Assembly (NCBI GenBank): GCA_001179505.1
Contig: CDMY01000353.1
Coordinates: 1 to 64,000 of the forward strand
DNA: 64,000 nucleotides
Reading direction: 5' to 3'
From: Vitrella brassicaformis
Taxonomy: Eukaryota; Sar; Vitrellaceae
Shown here: piece by piece, positions 9,941 through 20,145 of the stretch
Position numbering within the stretch: the first letter of the stretch is position 1
Layout: each line of letters opens with the position of its first letter
Translations under genes and position numbers: made by a program
Notes under the pieces: generated by a model
Told to the model about the DNA's origin: nothing
What the model saw: the letters and a program-made list of their open reading frames with translations, nothing else
The model's database searches: none

Positions 9941-12900
9941 TTATATGCCATTATACATCAGCACATCAACCACCATCTGGGCTCCCACGGGCCTTTCATT
10001 CTCCACCACCCACTGCCGCCCCACGACAACTCGCACAGCCTCACACACCTCACTGTGAAGCCCCGAGGACACGCACTCTGTCTCAAACGGAGCGAAGCCA
10101 TTATCCGCCTTGCCACCAGCTATCGTGTCAATGGCCCCAGCCAGCCACAGCAGCCTCGCCTGTGGGGGCAGACGGCGCAGGAAGCCGACAGGGCATTTAA
10201 AGTCGTCCCCTGACTCACTCGCCAATCGCATCAGACTCCACACCAATTGCAGCAGGCTGGCACGGTCAAGCAGCAACAGCACATCCAGCAGCCCCTCGGC
10301 ACCCCTTGCCGAGGCCAGCCGCTCACTAGCAGCGCTCTCCAATAGCCGCGAGTAGGGCTCAACTGACGGCGCGAGAGCCCCATACGTCCACATGAGCCGC
10401 GCCAGCGATGAGCCGTCCATGTGTGAGATACGGCGCACAAGCAGGTCGACCAGACGCGCGTCGAGCAGCCCCACGGTGCTGTCACCATAGCTGCCATCAC
10501 GTGCCGCGCAGCTGAGGTGCCTGACCGACCATGCGAGGCGTAGAAGGCACTGTGTGTCGGTGAGGGGGGACAGGGCAGATGGCTGCAGGAGGGAAAGGGC
10601 CATGGCTGAGAGAAAAGACGGTGGTGGGGAGAAGCGGAGTCTTGCCAGAGCCCAGAGAGCGGGACTGAGGTCGGCGACCGTCAACTCATCCGACCGACGC
10701 ACCAGCTGACACATACACACCATACACACAGAGAGAGGCACAGATGAACGCGAAACTATTTGTTCCCTCAGTCTGTCTCTCCCTTCCTGTCTGACCTCAT
10801 GTGCGGCGCGCTGCACAAATACCCCCACACCCATTCCTTCCCCCATGCCGCCTCCGTCCTCCCCAATCGCCCCACCGGCCCGCGCCAGTGCCATGAGGCA
10901 CCCCACCAGACCATGTATCGATACACCCTCAGCACCACCACAAAGCAGATGCCGCAGCACATCTCGCATGGCCTCTCGCCGCTTCATCGCCACTGCCGAT
11001 GAGAGTGAGGGTGGGCTCTGGGAGATGCCGTGGGCGAAGGCCTGGATGAGCAGGGATGTGTCCGCAGGGGGCAGCTGTGGGTGTGGCTGGTGTGTGAGGG
11101 TGGATGTGAGGGACGGGGAGGCCTTGTGCAGCAGGGAGGGGGCACACGGCAGCTCCAGGACAGCACAGGACCACAGCAGCCGAGACAGGCTCTGAACGGA
11201 ACACAGAGAGACACCACACCAGCACTTGTCTTCAAATTCCTTGTCCATCCATCCATCCATGAGTGCGTGTGTGCCGCCCTACAGGTCCGTCGAATGCGGC
11301 CAGATGTGTGGCTGCAGCCATGCCACCCTCGTCGAGCAGCCCCCTGCGCCACGCCACCTCCCTCTCCCTCTCCTCTGGCCGCCCCCCACCCCCAGCTCCA
11401 TCCCCACCTGTCCACTCACGGTGCTTGGCCGACGCCCACATGACATTGGACAGATCCCTCGCCCGCAGCTGCCCCCACCACTGCCGATCGCTGATGGCAC
11501 ACAAAATGGCGTCAAAGAGCTTCGAGTCCACCACACCGGCCGACGCGTACGACCACATCAGGCTGGCCAGGTGGTGGGGCTCGAACGGCATCACCCCTGG
11601 GGCGATCATGCCGTCACTGCCGTCGCTCTCATCTGCCCGTCGGTCACCGAGCAGCCGCAGCAGCCGACGGGAGGCCTCACGGAAGAGTTTCTCATCGACT
11701 TTCGGCGCCATTGCCGCGTAGCAGCTGAGCACCTGTGCCAAAGCGATGGGCTCGAACTTGCGAAGACATCGCATGGCCACCGGCCGGGCTGCGTCGATAA
11801 AGTCCTCGCAGGCCGTCCTCACTCGTCCATCGGCCACTAACTCTCTCAGGCGGCCAGCGGCCCACAGTGCCATCGATAGCTCCGAATGCGCGAAGGAATC
11901 CACGCGAGCCGTACTCTCGGTCGCAAGCACGACACACCAGGAGCACATGAGCTCGGCGTTGGTCTGAATCAGAGTGTCTGTCAGCCGAGTGGCGCACCAC
12001 AGCTGATTCGACAGGGATTCTGGTGCGAATGCTGCTGGATAAGAGGCAGAGGGGGCTGGGTAGGAGGGAGGGCTTGGTGACGTGAGGCGCGCAAGAGAGG
12101 CGTCGAGGACGGCCGTCATCCACGCGGCGGACGGTCGGTAGCCTCCATGCACGACGCTGAGCAGGAGGTTGCTGAGGTTCAGAGGCGTCATCTGGCTCAC
12201 ATGCCGCAAGCTGGCCTCGGTCATCTTGTGCCACACGCCGTCGTGACGGACGCGGCACTTGCCCATCGCCAGAAGAACCATTGCCACATCCTCGCCACGG
12301 AACAGAGGTAGTGTCGACGCAGGCGCGTCCATCAGGAACGTCGCAATAGAGAGCACTAAATGCGGCACGGGGTGGCGGTCATGGTGCTGTTCGCCACACA
12401 GCTCCATCATTTTGACGGACGCCCATGCCGTGACGGCCAGACTTAGAGGGCTGAAGGACTCCCAACAGACGGGCTGGTGGCCATGAAGCATCTCCACCAT
12501 CTTGCGGTAGATCCCGTCGCACCGCCCGACACCGTATTTCTTCAGCGCTACACTCGCCCACAGGACGTTGCCAACCTCCCGGGGCCGCAGCTGTGCGAGT
12601 GCAATGCCATGGTCCAAGCATCCACCACCGTCCTCCATGACGCCCACAAACCTATCAAATCGCTCGTCCTCATCGAGAGAATAGCCAGGGCGGCGAAACG
12701 AAGGCACGCCAGTATCCGGCGATGAGCCGTGCCGCTTTCTCTTGTTTCCAGCAGCCTCCGCCTGCAGCTGTTTGGCGATGCGATGAATCCCCGTCGCCCA
12801 ATTGACCGAATTGAGCACCGACAGGTGATTGGCCAGCAGCTCCAGGAGGCCGTCGAGCGATGTGGCCGTCTCGAGCCGCCTGTTGAGCACCAGTTGCTCT

Positions 12901-13139
12901 GCAGACGGCGCAGATGTGGCCGCGAGAGGCAGAGATACCGGCGACGGATGGCTGCGGCTCACATGATGTGACACAGCAGCACCACCGATGAAGGGAGTTG
13001 ATGAATCAGCCGGCTGCAGTCCCATCGCGGTGTGGCTGGTGCGTCGTGTTGCGTGGCAGACGGCGCCCCTCGCAGGGAGTGGACGCAGTGCAGAAGGGAT
13101 GTTCTCGATTGAAGATCTCCGGAAAATCATAACAAACAA
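9941..13139 (-). CDS. Heptatricopeptide-type helical-repeat protein, probably organellar RNA-binding
   Basis: Exons 13139-11283, 11191-10796 and 10705-9941 (3018 nt, 1005 aa) are all in phase 0. It is built from loose helical repeats with a recurring pattern of Leu, Ala, Trp and Tyr: VNWATGIHRIAKQL, REVGNVLWASVALKKYG, LNLSNLLLSVVHGGY, IALAQVLSCYAAMAP, HHLASLMWSYASAGVVD, RDLSNVMWASAKH, SSLARLMWTYGALAP, ASLLQLVWSLMRLA. This L..W...K pattern is that of FASTK/RAP-associated heptatricopeptide repeats, which are expanded in apicomplexans and relatives and act on mitochondrial or plastid rRNA and mRNA. I do not see a clear C-terminal RAP domain. The start (MFVMIFRRSSIENIPSALRP) is basic and could be an organelle presequence. 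It lies 103 bp from the divergent thylakoid protein gene. Confidence 0.75.
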
Positions 13140-13242
13140 GGCTGTTCCTTCTCATTGCTCTGCCCTTATACCCCGTACCTCTCTCCAATCGCAGCTCCAA
13201 TCCATTGCGAGCTTAGGAAGTGTCCACCAATATCCTTGAACA
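13140..13242. promoter_or_regulatory. Short divergent promoter
   Basis: The 103 bp between start codons of the HPR protein (-) and the lumen protein (+) must serve both genes. No TATA-like box stands out. Confidence 0.4.
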
Positions 13243-14106
13243 ATGAGGAGCATTTGCTTGACCGCATCGATGATGTCGGTGATCTCTCTATCTCATGCTT
13301 TCCTCCCTCCTCCTTACCCGACCAGCGCCGCTCTTTCATCATCACGGTGGCTCCGGAGCAGCAGCAACGCCCAGATCCTCCAAATGTGGGCACCACATGC
13401 GGCCGAGCCATCGTCGTCACGAAGAGAGTGGATCAAGCAGAACAGCGCTGGCGCTGCTTTGGTGGCCGTTCCATTGCTGCTTGTGAGAGGGGCGGATGCG
13501 GCCGAAGGAGAGGACGTGAAGCTCTTCACTGATGTGGAGCCCTTCGTGGAGGAAGTCTTGCAAGCCAGGTCAGGACACGGCCGCCTCTCACTCACTGACT
13601 CACTCACTCACTGAAAAACTGGATGGTCGTGTCGGCTGCTGCATGGGTCTCTTCTATGCGTCGTGCAGGACGGCCTTCAGTCGGATTCAGCCTTTCATCG
13701 ATGACAAGGTGCGTAGGGGCCAAGGTGCCAACGGCTCACTATCCCATGCGTTTGTTGACCTGCCTGACTGCCTGCCTCCCTGCAGGACTACACGTCGGTT
13801 CGGAGCCTCCTGCGTGCCGGAGCGATGAGCAGCCCCCGTGTGTCGGTGTTTCGCATCATCAAGCGCCTCAAGGGCGACGACAAGAAGGCCCTTGAGGCGG
13901 CCTACGGCGACTGGAAGAGCGCCATCGACGCCTTCGACAAGAAATGCACCGAAGGGGAGCGATATGGGCTGGAGGGGGACAGTGAGAGGGAGTGGCGGAG
14001 AATGTGGAGCGAGCTGAGGACCAAGTTTGACACGATGGTGGTGGCGCTGCCATTCAGGGAGGATGTGGAGAACAGACTGGCAGCCAGACAGACCGGGGGC
14101 AGATAG
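13243..14106 (+). CDS. Thylakoid-lumen protein with a three-part plastid leader (PsbQ-like helical?)
   Basis: Exons 13243-13568, 13669-13708 and 13786-14106 sum to 687 nt (228 aa). The leader reads as three signals in series. First is an ER signal peptide, MRSICLTASMMSVISLSHAF, with Phe at the cleavage point as in secondary plastids. Next is a Ser/Arg-rich transit region (YPTSAALSSSRWLRSSSNAQ). Last is a twin-arginine thylakoid signal, SRREWIKQNSAGAALVAVPL, ending ADAAEG. The mature part is about 150 residues, all helical and charged (VEPFVEEVLQARTAFSRIQP, RSLLRAGAMSSPRVSVFRII). Its size and helix content recall PsbQ and other small lumenal photosystem II proteins, but I cannot assign it to one. 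Confidence 0.75.
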
Positions 14107-15094
14107 ACACATGAATAGATACAGAGGGACGATGGCCGGCCCGTGCCGATTGCTGTGCCTCTACGCCCGCCAGCCGTTACTTGCTTGCCGGATCTTAGCA
14201 ATGCAGAGCCGCGAGTGAGCGTAGAGGCACATCGAACCGGGCGACGGACGCATTTGTCAGGTTTGGTTCATGCATTGGTCGGTCGCTGCTGAGTGGGGAG
14301 TGCATGGCATGCATTGATTGATCGCATTCGTGGGTGGGTGCATTGCATTGAGTACGTGGCCACACACACATGTGTCCGTGTGGAACGAACGGCGGGACGG
14401 ACGGATATTCGTGTGGTGTGTTATGTACATAGACAGACATTGCTTTAAGCCAGCCAATAGGGACGAGCAACGACATTAATGAAGTGGATGAATAAATTTC
14501 ACCACGCCCAGACGCGGTCCTGTCCATCACCTATCACGCACGATAACCACTTCCGTCCCTCGATGATTGATAATCCCGCACAAGTAGCTAGCTGGGGGTA
14601 CGTAGTCGGCCAGATTGCCCCTCGTGCATGTCAATGTCTCATTGGTGCTAGGCGACCGGCATGACAGATAGATAAGTGGGCTCTTCGGGTCATCGAGAGG
14701 GTGTGGTGTATGTATGCCACGGATCATGACACGACGACTCAAAAGGAGTCCTTGTACGAGATGTGTCATCTGTGTCTCCTCTGGGAGGAATGAGAAAAAG
14801 ACAGAAGACAGAAGCGCAGTAAGAACGGGAAAACAGTCGTGCCGATATAAAATGTAGCCAGCGATCTGGGCGGCCCTTACCCACCCACTCACTCGCTCAT
14901 ACTACCCCAGTCCAATCACAACCCTCCCTTGGGTGCGGGTGTGTCTCCTCTGCTTGTGAGTGCGCTGGGAGAAGTAAGGAAAGGACGGAAGCGCAGTAAG
15001 AAAGGGAAAACACTCGTGCCGATATGAAATGTAGCCAGCGATCTGGGCTGCCCTTGCTGTTGGTGTGGGGTCCGCCACCTTGGCCCGTTGATAC
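14107..15094. other. Intergenic with an imperfect direct repeat
   Basis: About 1 kb without a convincing gene between the lumen protein and the possible 3' end of the helicase. It contains a diverged tandem duplication (see the repeat entry) and a short AT-rich patch near 14470-14500. Confidence 0.5.
14773..15056. repeat. Imperfect direct repeat, two copies of about 105-115 bp
   Basis: Copy 1 (about 14773-14879) and copy 2 (about 14941-15056) both begin TGTCTCCTCTG and share GAAGCGCAGTAAGAA, GGGAAAACA, TCGTGCCGATAT and TGTAGCCAGCGATCTGGGC. Over the last 70 bp only a handful of positions differ. Both are in the same orientation. No coding role is evident. Confidence 0.75.
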
Positions 15095-17410
15095 TCATAT
15101 ACACGTTGTACTTGTTTGGGTCCAAGACGGCGGCCAGCCCTCTACCTGAGCATCGAGCTCCGCCAGAGCCGCCTTGAGACGTGCTTGTTCTTCGTAGAAT
15201 TTTGGCCACGCGAAGTGGCGCGTCGTTCGACTCATCAGCTGAGCGATAGACTAACTTCGCGATATCATGGGTAGGCGTAAGCGACAATCTTCCCTTTGTC
15301 TATTGTTTCTATGGCCTTGACGCACTCGAAGTACCCCGGGAAGAAGGCGCTCTCGACCTTGTAGATGAAGGCGTTGCTGAAGCAACCGACAGACAGACAG
15401 ACAGACAGATACACACCACATACATTCACCACACCATCACACCATATTCGTCACTCACTGACCTGGAACGAATATGATGAAGCTCTTGGTTGTGTCGGTT
15501 GCCCTCACTTCGCGCAGCAGCCTCTTGTGCTCGACTTCTGCACGCACAGACAAGCATGGCATGCATGGCACTCTCATCCATCCATACCTTTCTTCTGACT
15601 CACCGAGCAGGGCTTTCGCCACATGCAGGATGTCTACGTCGTGACATAGTTGTACAGTCTTGGGGTCGCTCTTGTGGAAGAAGCCTTCCCCTCCGCTGAC
15701 GATGAATGGGTCGAGCAACCTCGCGGCCTCAGCCGGCTCCAGCTGCACCAGCATACACACAGGCACACACAAATACGCCAGGCAACACATATACAGATGC
15801 ATGCGTGTATGTATACGTCGAATTGCTTAATTGCTTGCCTTGACGGCTGTCCGATGGATGAGGTCCTTCACCAAGGCCGGTGCGAGCCTGTCAGTCACAA
15901 ACACACGAGACACGTGCCATACAAACACACGTATGTATGGCAGGCATATATGTACATGTGTGTGCACGTGACGTACATGTCTATGAGTCGTGTGTCCGAG
16001 CCGGGGCTCATGACGGTGTCCAGGCAGGCCGCCTCGATAGCATGGCGACGGCCGCGGACGTGCACGTGTGCACACGCCGTGCTGGGGGACGACACGAAGT
16101 CACGAATCTCGCCTGAATTAATCAGCACAGAATGGGAACGGACCAGCCACAGACAGAGGCCAGTCACATCATCTGTTGTTGACGCTCGACGCTCACTCAC
16201 CCATCTGTGCAGTGGCCGACATGAATACGAACTTCTGTTCGCGACCACGGACAGACCTTGACAGTAGGTCCTTGACCATCTTCTGCAGACAGACAGACAG
16301 ACAGGCAACGTATGGATACCAACGTGCAAATTAATGTCACGTCGTGCACCCATGCAGATCGAGTGTGAGCTTACCAGCACGAATTGGGTATCTTGATCCT
16401 TCTGGTGGATCTCGTCGATAATCACAAACTTGTACTTGTCTATCTTTTGGTAGTGGATGTACTGACGGAGAACACCTGCATGCACAAAGTGCCAAGGACA
16501 TACTTACAGTACTTACATGCATGCACACATACATACGTACACACGCACAAACGGCCACAGAAGTAAGTGTAGACGCGACATACGTGACCGCCGTGACCAC
16601 TAGGAATTGGGTCTTGGCACTCTTGCAGGGCTCCTCCAAACCGATGTGGCAGCCCACGAAGTCGCCCACCTTGCCATTTCCCAGGCCATGGGGCCACAAG
16701 CCGCCGAACTCACCTGCCGTGCGCCTGATGGTATGAACCGATCCAATCCACACACACACACACACACACACATATTGTCAAGTGAGGCCTGGGGTACAAT
16801 TCGCTGTGTGTGTGTTTGACTGCGCACCCGGCCAGGCGTTTGGCTGCTATTCGTGTGGGTTGGCAAATGACCAAGTTGGCGCTCGGGTCGTCTAGAAGGA
16901 GCATAAGTGGGATCTGATCGACCAACCCGGCCCACAGAAGCAGACAGAGCACGCAACAAGTACACGGACGGTTGGAGGTAGGTGCATAAATGATGAATTC
17001 ATTACCCGGGTGGACTTCCCTGTTCCTGTGTCCCCCGTGACAAACGTAAAGGTGTGGATCCGCACTGCCGACAGCAAGCTCTACACCACGCACACAGCAC
17101 ACAGAGACAGACAGACAGACAGACACGTGTGAGAGTGTATGTGTCGGCTGGCAGCCAACCAGGAAGGACGTGTGTGCATACCTACCTCGACTACTAGGTT
17201 GGCGCGCAAGAACTCGAGGTGTCTCATCGGGTCCAAGATGCGGAGGACGTCGTCGTCGGTCACGTCGGTAAGCTGAGCTGCTTGTCCTCTCTGCGTGCAC
17301 GGCAGCTCGTCCTGCACACACACACGCACACACACACTTATATAAATAAAAAGTCCCATGCTCTCTTCTGCCGATAATAAGCGTTGATCTATCCTTTGCG
17401 TCGATATCAT
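15095..17410 (-). CDS. DExH (DEIH)-box helicase-like protein, apparently lacking the C-terminal helicase motifs
   Basis: Many short exons encode helicase superfamily 2 motifs in order: Walker A GDTGTGKST (about 17010-17045), Ia CQPTRIAAKRLA (about 16840-16875), Ib-like GDFVGCHIGLEE (about 16640-16675), motif II DEIH (16405-16416), motif III MSATAQ (16205-16222), and a motif-IV-like SFIIFVPG near 15470. After that come FFPGYFECVKAIETIDKGKI and then either a TGA at 15265-15267 or a further splice into an exon with KFYEEQARLKAALAELDAQ ending at 15095. Motifs V (normally ATNIAETS) and VI (QRxGRAGR) are not seen. DEAH/RHA-type helicases unwind RNA using both RecA lobes, so loss of lobe 2 would be disabling. 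It may be a pseudogene, a truncated paralogue or an incomplete model. The 5' end is uncertain (an ATG at 17410 fits). Confidence 0.55.
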
Positions 17411-17450
17411 GTATAATAAGGAATCTCAGCACTTCTCCTTTTTTTGTCAT

Positions 17451-18209
17451 CCCCTAAACACACAACACAAGACCATGTCTATCTGTCTACATGTGTAGCA
17501 TATTCGCAATCACTTTTAGATACACAGAATAGCGCCCGTACACGCCAAATCCTTTTCTCCATCATTGGCCTTCGATGTCGAATTCGCTTGTCACTCCTCT
17601 CGGGTGAGAAGGGTCACGCTCACACCTCTCTCGTCCTTGGTGGAGTGCATGGTGAGGTGGGCGAAGGGGCAGGCCCGTCGTAGCGAGAGGCAGGGATCTA
17701 GGGACGGGCCGACGACGAACCTCGAATGCTGCAAACACTCAAACACGCGCACGCATCAATGCCAGATTCCGCTGATGCGTCACCTGCTGCCGGGATGACG
17801 TTGATGTTCATGTAGCCCCAGAGATGCTGATCCTGGCTTGCGAAGGAGCTGCGAGCAGAGCACGGCTATCCGAATTGATAAAAATGATTAGGCAGAGACG
17901 GGACGGGACGGAAAAAGTCGCGAAATTCTCGGCGTCTCGAATTGAGGCCATAACTCCCCCAATATAATCCAAGCTCCTTGACAACGTTCAGTACACCTCA
18001 GAAGGTATTGACCTCAGCGCTCACCACACAGCAACAGCTGCAATGTGATTGTCCACGGACGTGTATGTGGCATCGCCCTGGCCCCCTTAGGCATGCTTTG
18101 TACGTATGTATCTATTCATCAACCATACATAAAGGCACGCAATTGCACGCACAGGCAACACGTGAACAACAAATGCATCGACACACCACATCCCCATCTA
18201 CCATACCAG
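17451..18209. other. Gene-poor stretch with possible minus-strand 5' exons
   Basis: On the minus strand an ATG at about 17810 opens MNINVIPAA before a GTGACG donor. A GTTTGCAG acceptor near 17733 opens a frame ending near 17630 at a GTGTGA donor. These could be upstream exons of the DEIH helicase or of a small gene, but I could not join them in frame to the helicase exons. Around 17830-17880 the minus strand carries CTCGCAG and TTCGCAAGCC, like the promoter elements seen elsewhere in the window. Confidence 0.3.
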
Positions 18210-19905
18210 CTACAGTCCCGTCTTTCGTTTGCCGGCCTTGTGCGTCTTCTCCTTCTTGACGCGATGGCCGCCATGGGAGTTGTGCTTGCTGCTTGGGTAT
18301 CCGTTGCTGGCCATCATGTCGGACCGCCGCTTCTTGAGGCAGTCGTTGCAATACCACTGCTCGGGCAACGGGTAGTCAGGAGACAGGTTCTGACGGACAA
18401 CAGGCAGCGTCAATGCAGGAGTGTGTGGTTTGTGCACACATCATCTCTGTGCCCCCTTCTCTTCTGCTCTGCTCACCACACACACGTCGTGGAACCAGGC
18501 TCCGCAGGGCCCGTCACAGCCTATCATCCTCTGGCATCCCTCCAACATGTGGTACGACCCCTGCCGGCATATCGGACACAAATCCTCGGTGCTCTCCTGG
18601 TGGTGCGCCGCACCAGGTGGTGCGATGCCGCCGCCCTCCACTGCCACTGGCAGCCCGTCCCCAGCTGCCGTCATGTCACTCTCGGTCTTGACACGCACCA
18701 GTGGCTGCTGCTGCTGCTGGTGCGGTGGCGGTGCGTGTGACTTGGCCTTGCGGGAAGAGGCGGTGGGCTGCTGCTGCTGCTGCTGCTGGTGGTACTGCTG
18801 GTGTTGGTTGGCGTGGTCAGGTATGTCGTCACCGTTGGCCAAAGGGGGGAGGGGCCCGTCATCGAATGCGTCGAGGCCGGGAGGAGGTGGAGCGATCGAT
18901 GGCGGCACACCTGACCGATTCAGGACAGCAGAGAGAGCCACACAAACGAACGCCAAACGAGTGGCTTCTGTCCGCACAGTCCATCTGTCTGTCTGTCTGG
19001 GCACTCCACTGCCCTCTTGCCTACCGTTGGTATTGGTCCTAGCGGTCTGGTGTTTGGATTTCTTGCTGGGGTCGCGGGACTTGTTGCGGCCCTCTTGCTG
19101 CCCCTGCTGCCGATGTTTGGACCGCTTCTGTGCCGGCCCGTCCACATCGCCAGCTACGCTGCTGCCGCCGCCACCCACACTACCACCCGCACCAGCAACG
19201 AGGGAACCGGCCTGCATTGCATGAGGGACACAACACCACACAGACACACACACACATACACACACACACACACACACAGGAGATGAGCAGACGTTGTTGT
19301 GCGTGCGCGCCTGTGTGTTGTGTGGGTGCATCCATCCATGTTGCTCACATCGTCCCGTTCCCGTTTGATTGCTCCCTCTCCCCCGGCCGCCATGAGCATG
19401 TCATCCTGCACCTCACGCCACTGCCGCAGGTCGCCGTCGACCTCCTTGAGCTTCTTCTTGTAGAAGCAGATGATGGCCTCCATCTTCTCGCACACACGCA
19501 GCTTCTCCTCATGGTTGGCGCGCTTGGCCATCTGCAGCTCTGCGATGCGCCTCAGCTTCTCGTGCTGAAACGGCTGGCCCGTCTGGTCCATCTCTCGCCT
19601 GGCCCGGCTCCTGTCGGCCTTGGTGTACTCGCGGAGGGCGCTGAGGTACTCGTGCTGCAGCGACTCAAGCTCGTTGTTAATGATGTTGGCCTTGCGGTCC
19701 AGCTCTCGTACAAGGGCCAGGTGGCGCGTGACCCAGCCTATGACACACACCACGGCAGCAAACCGTCAGTGTACATGTTTTGTTGCATTCACTATTCAGG
19801 CGCACCTGGTACGGGAGCCACCTCGTCGAGGAAGTGATCGAACTTATCCTGTGCGGCATTGGCGTCGGCAGGCGGCGTCGGCCAGGAGGGCGAGGGAAGG
19901 TACAT
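18210..19905 (-). CDS. ING-family protein (ING N-terminal coiled coil plus C-terminal PHD finger)
   Basis: Exons 19905-19806, 19737-19349, 19211-19025, 18910-18477 and 18389-18210 give 1290 nt (429 aa) with phase kept. Residues 20-150 form the ING helical domain (DKFDHFLDEVAPVPG, RELDRKANIINNELESLQHE, EKMEAIICFYKKKLKEVDGD), which dimerises and binds histone acetyltransferase or deacetylase complexes. The middle is low complexity (Gln runs, Gly, Lys/Arg nuclear signals such as KKSKHQ). The PHD finger has zinc ligands CPIC...CDGPCGAWFHDVC...WYCNDC and a MIGCD segment as in ING readers of H3K4me3. The basic tail after the finger (KKRRS, VKKEKTHKAGKRK) resembles the polybasic region of ING1/2. 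An intron splits the PHD finger. The middle linker is longer than in animal INGs. Confidence 0.85.
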
Positions 19906-20145
19906 GGGAGCCACTGGCAACTACCTGCGAGCTAGCGATCGCTCAGGGATTCTCTCCCTTCGGTTCCCTTCCTTCTCAGGCCTCAAGTCTGTAGCAGAAT
20001 CATCACTCGTCTATCATTCCAACGAATGCTCATTGCAAAGCGCAGCCCCGTCCATATTCCTTCTATGTAGCATTTCCCCCCGAGCTCTGCAGGTAGGCGT
20101 CTTGAGCCCTTCAAGTGTTTTCCCCCGTCATCGCTCGCTGCCACG

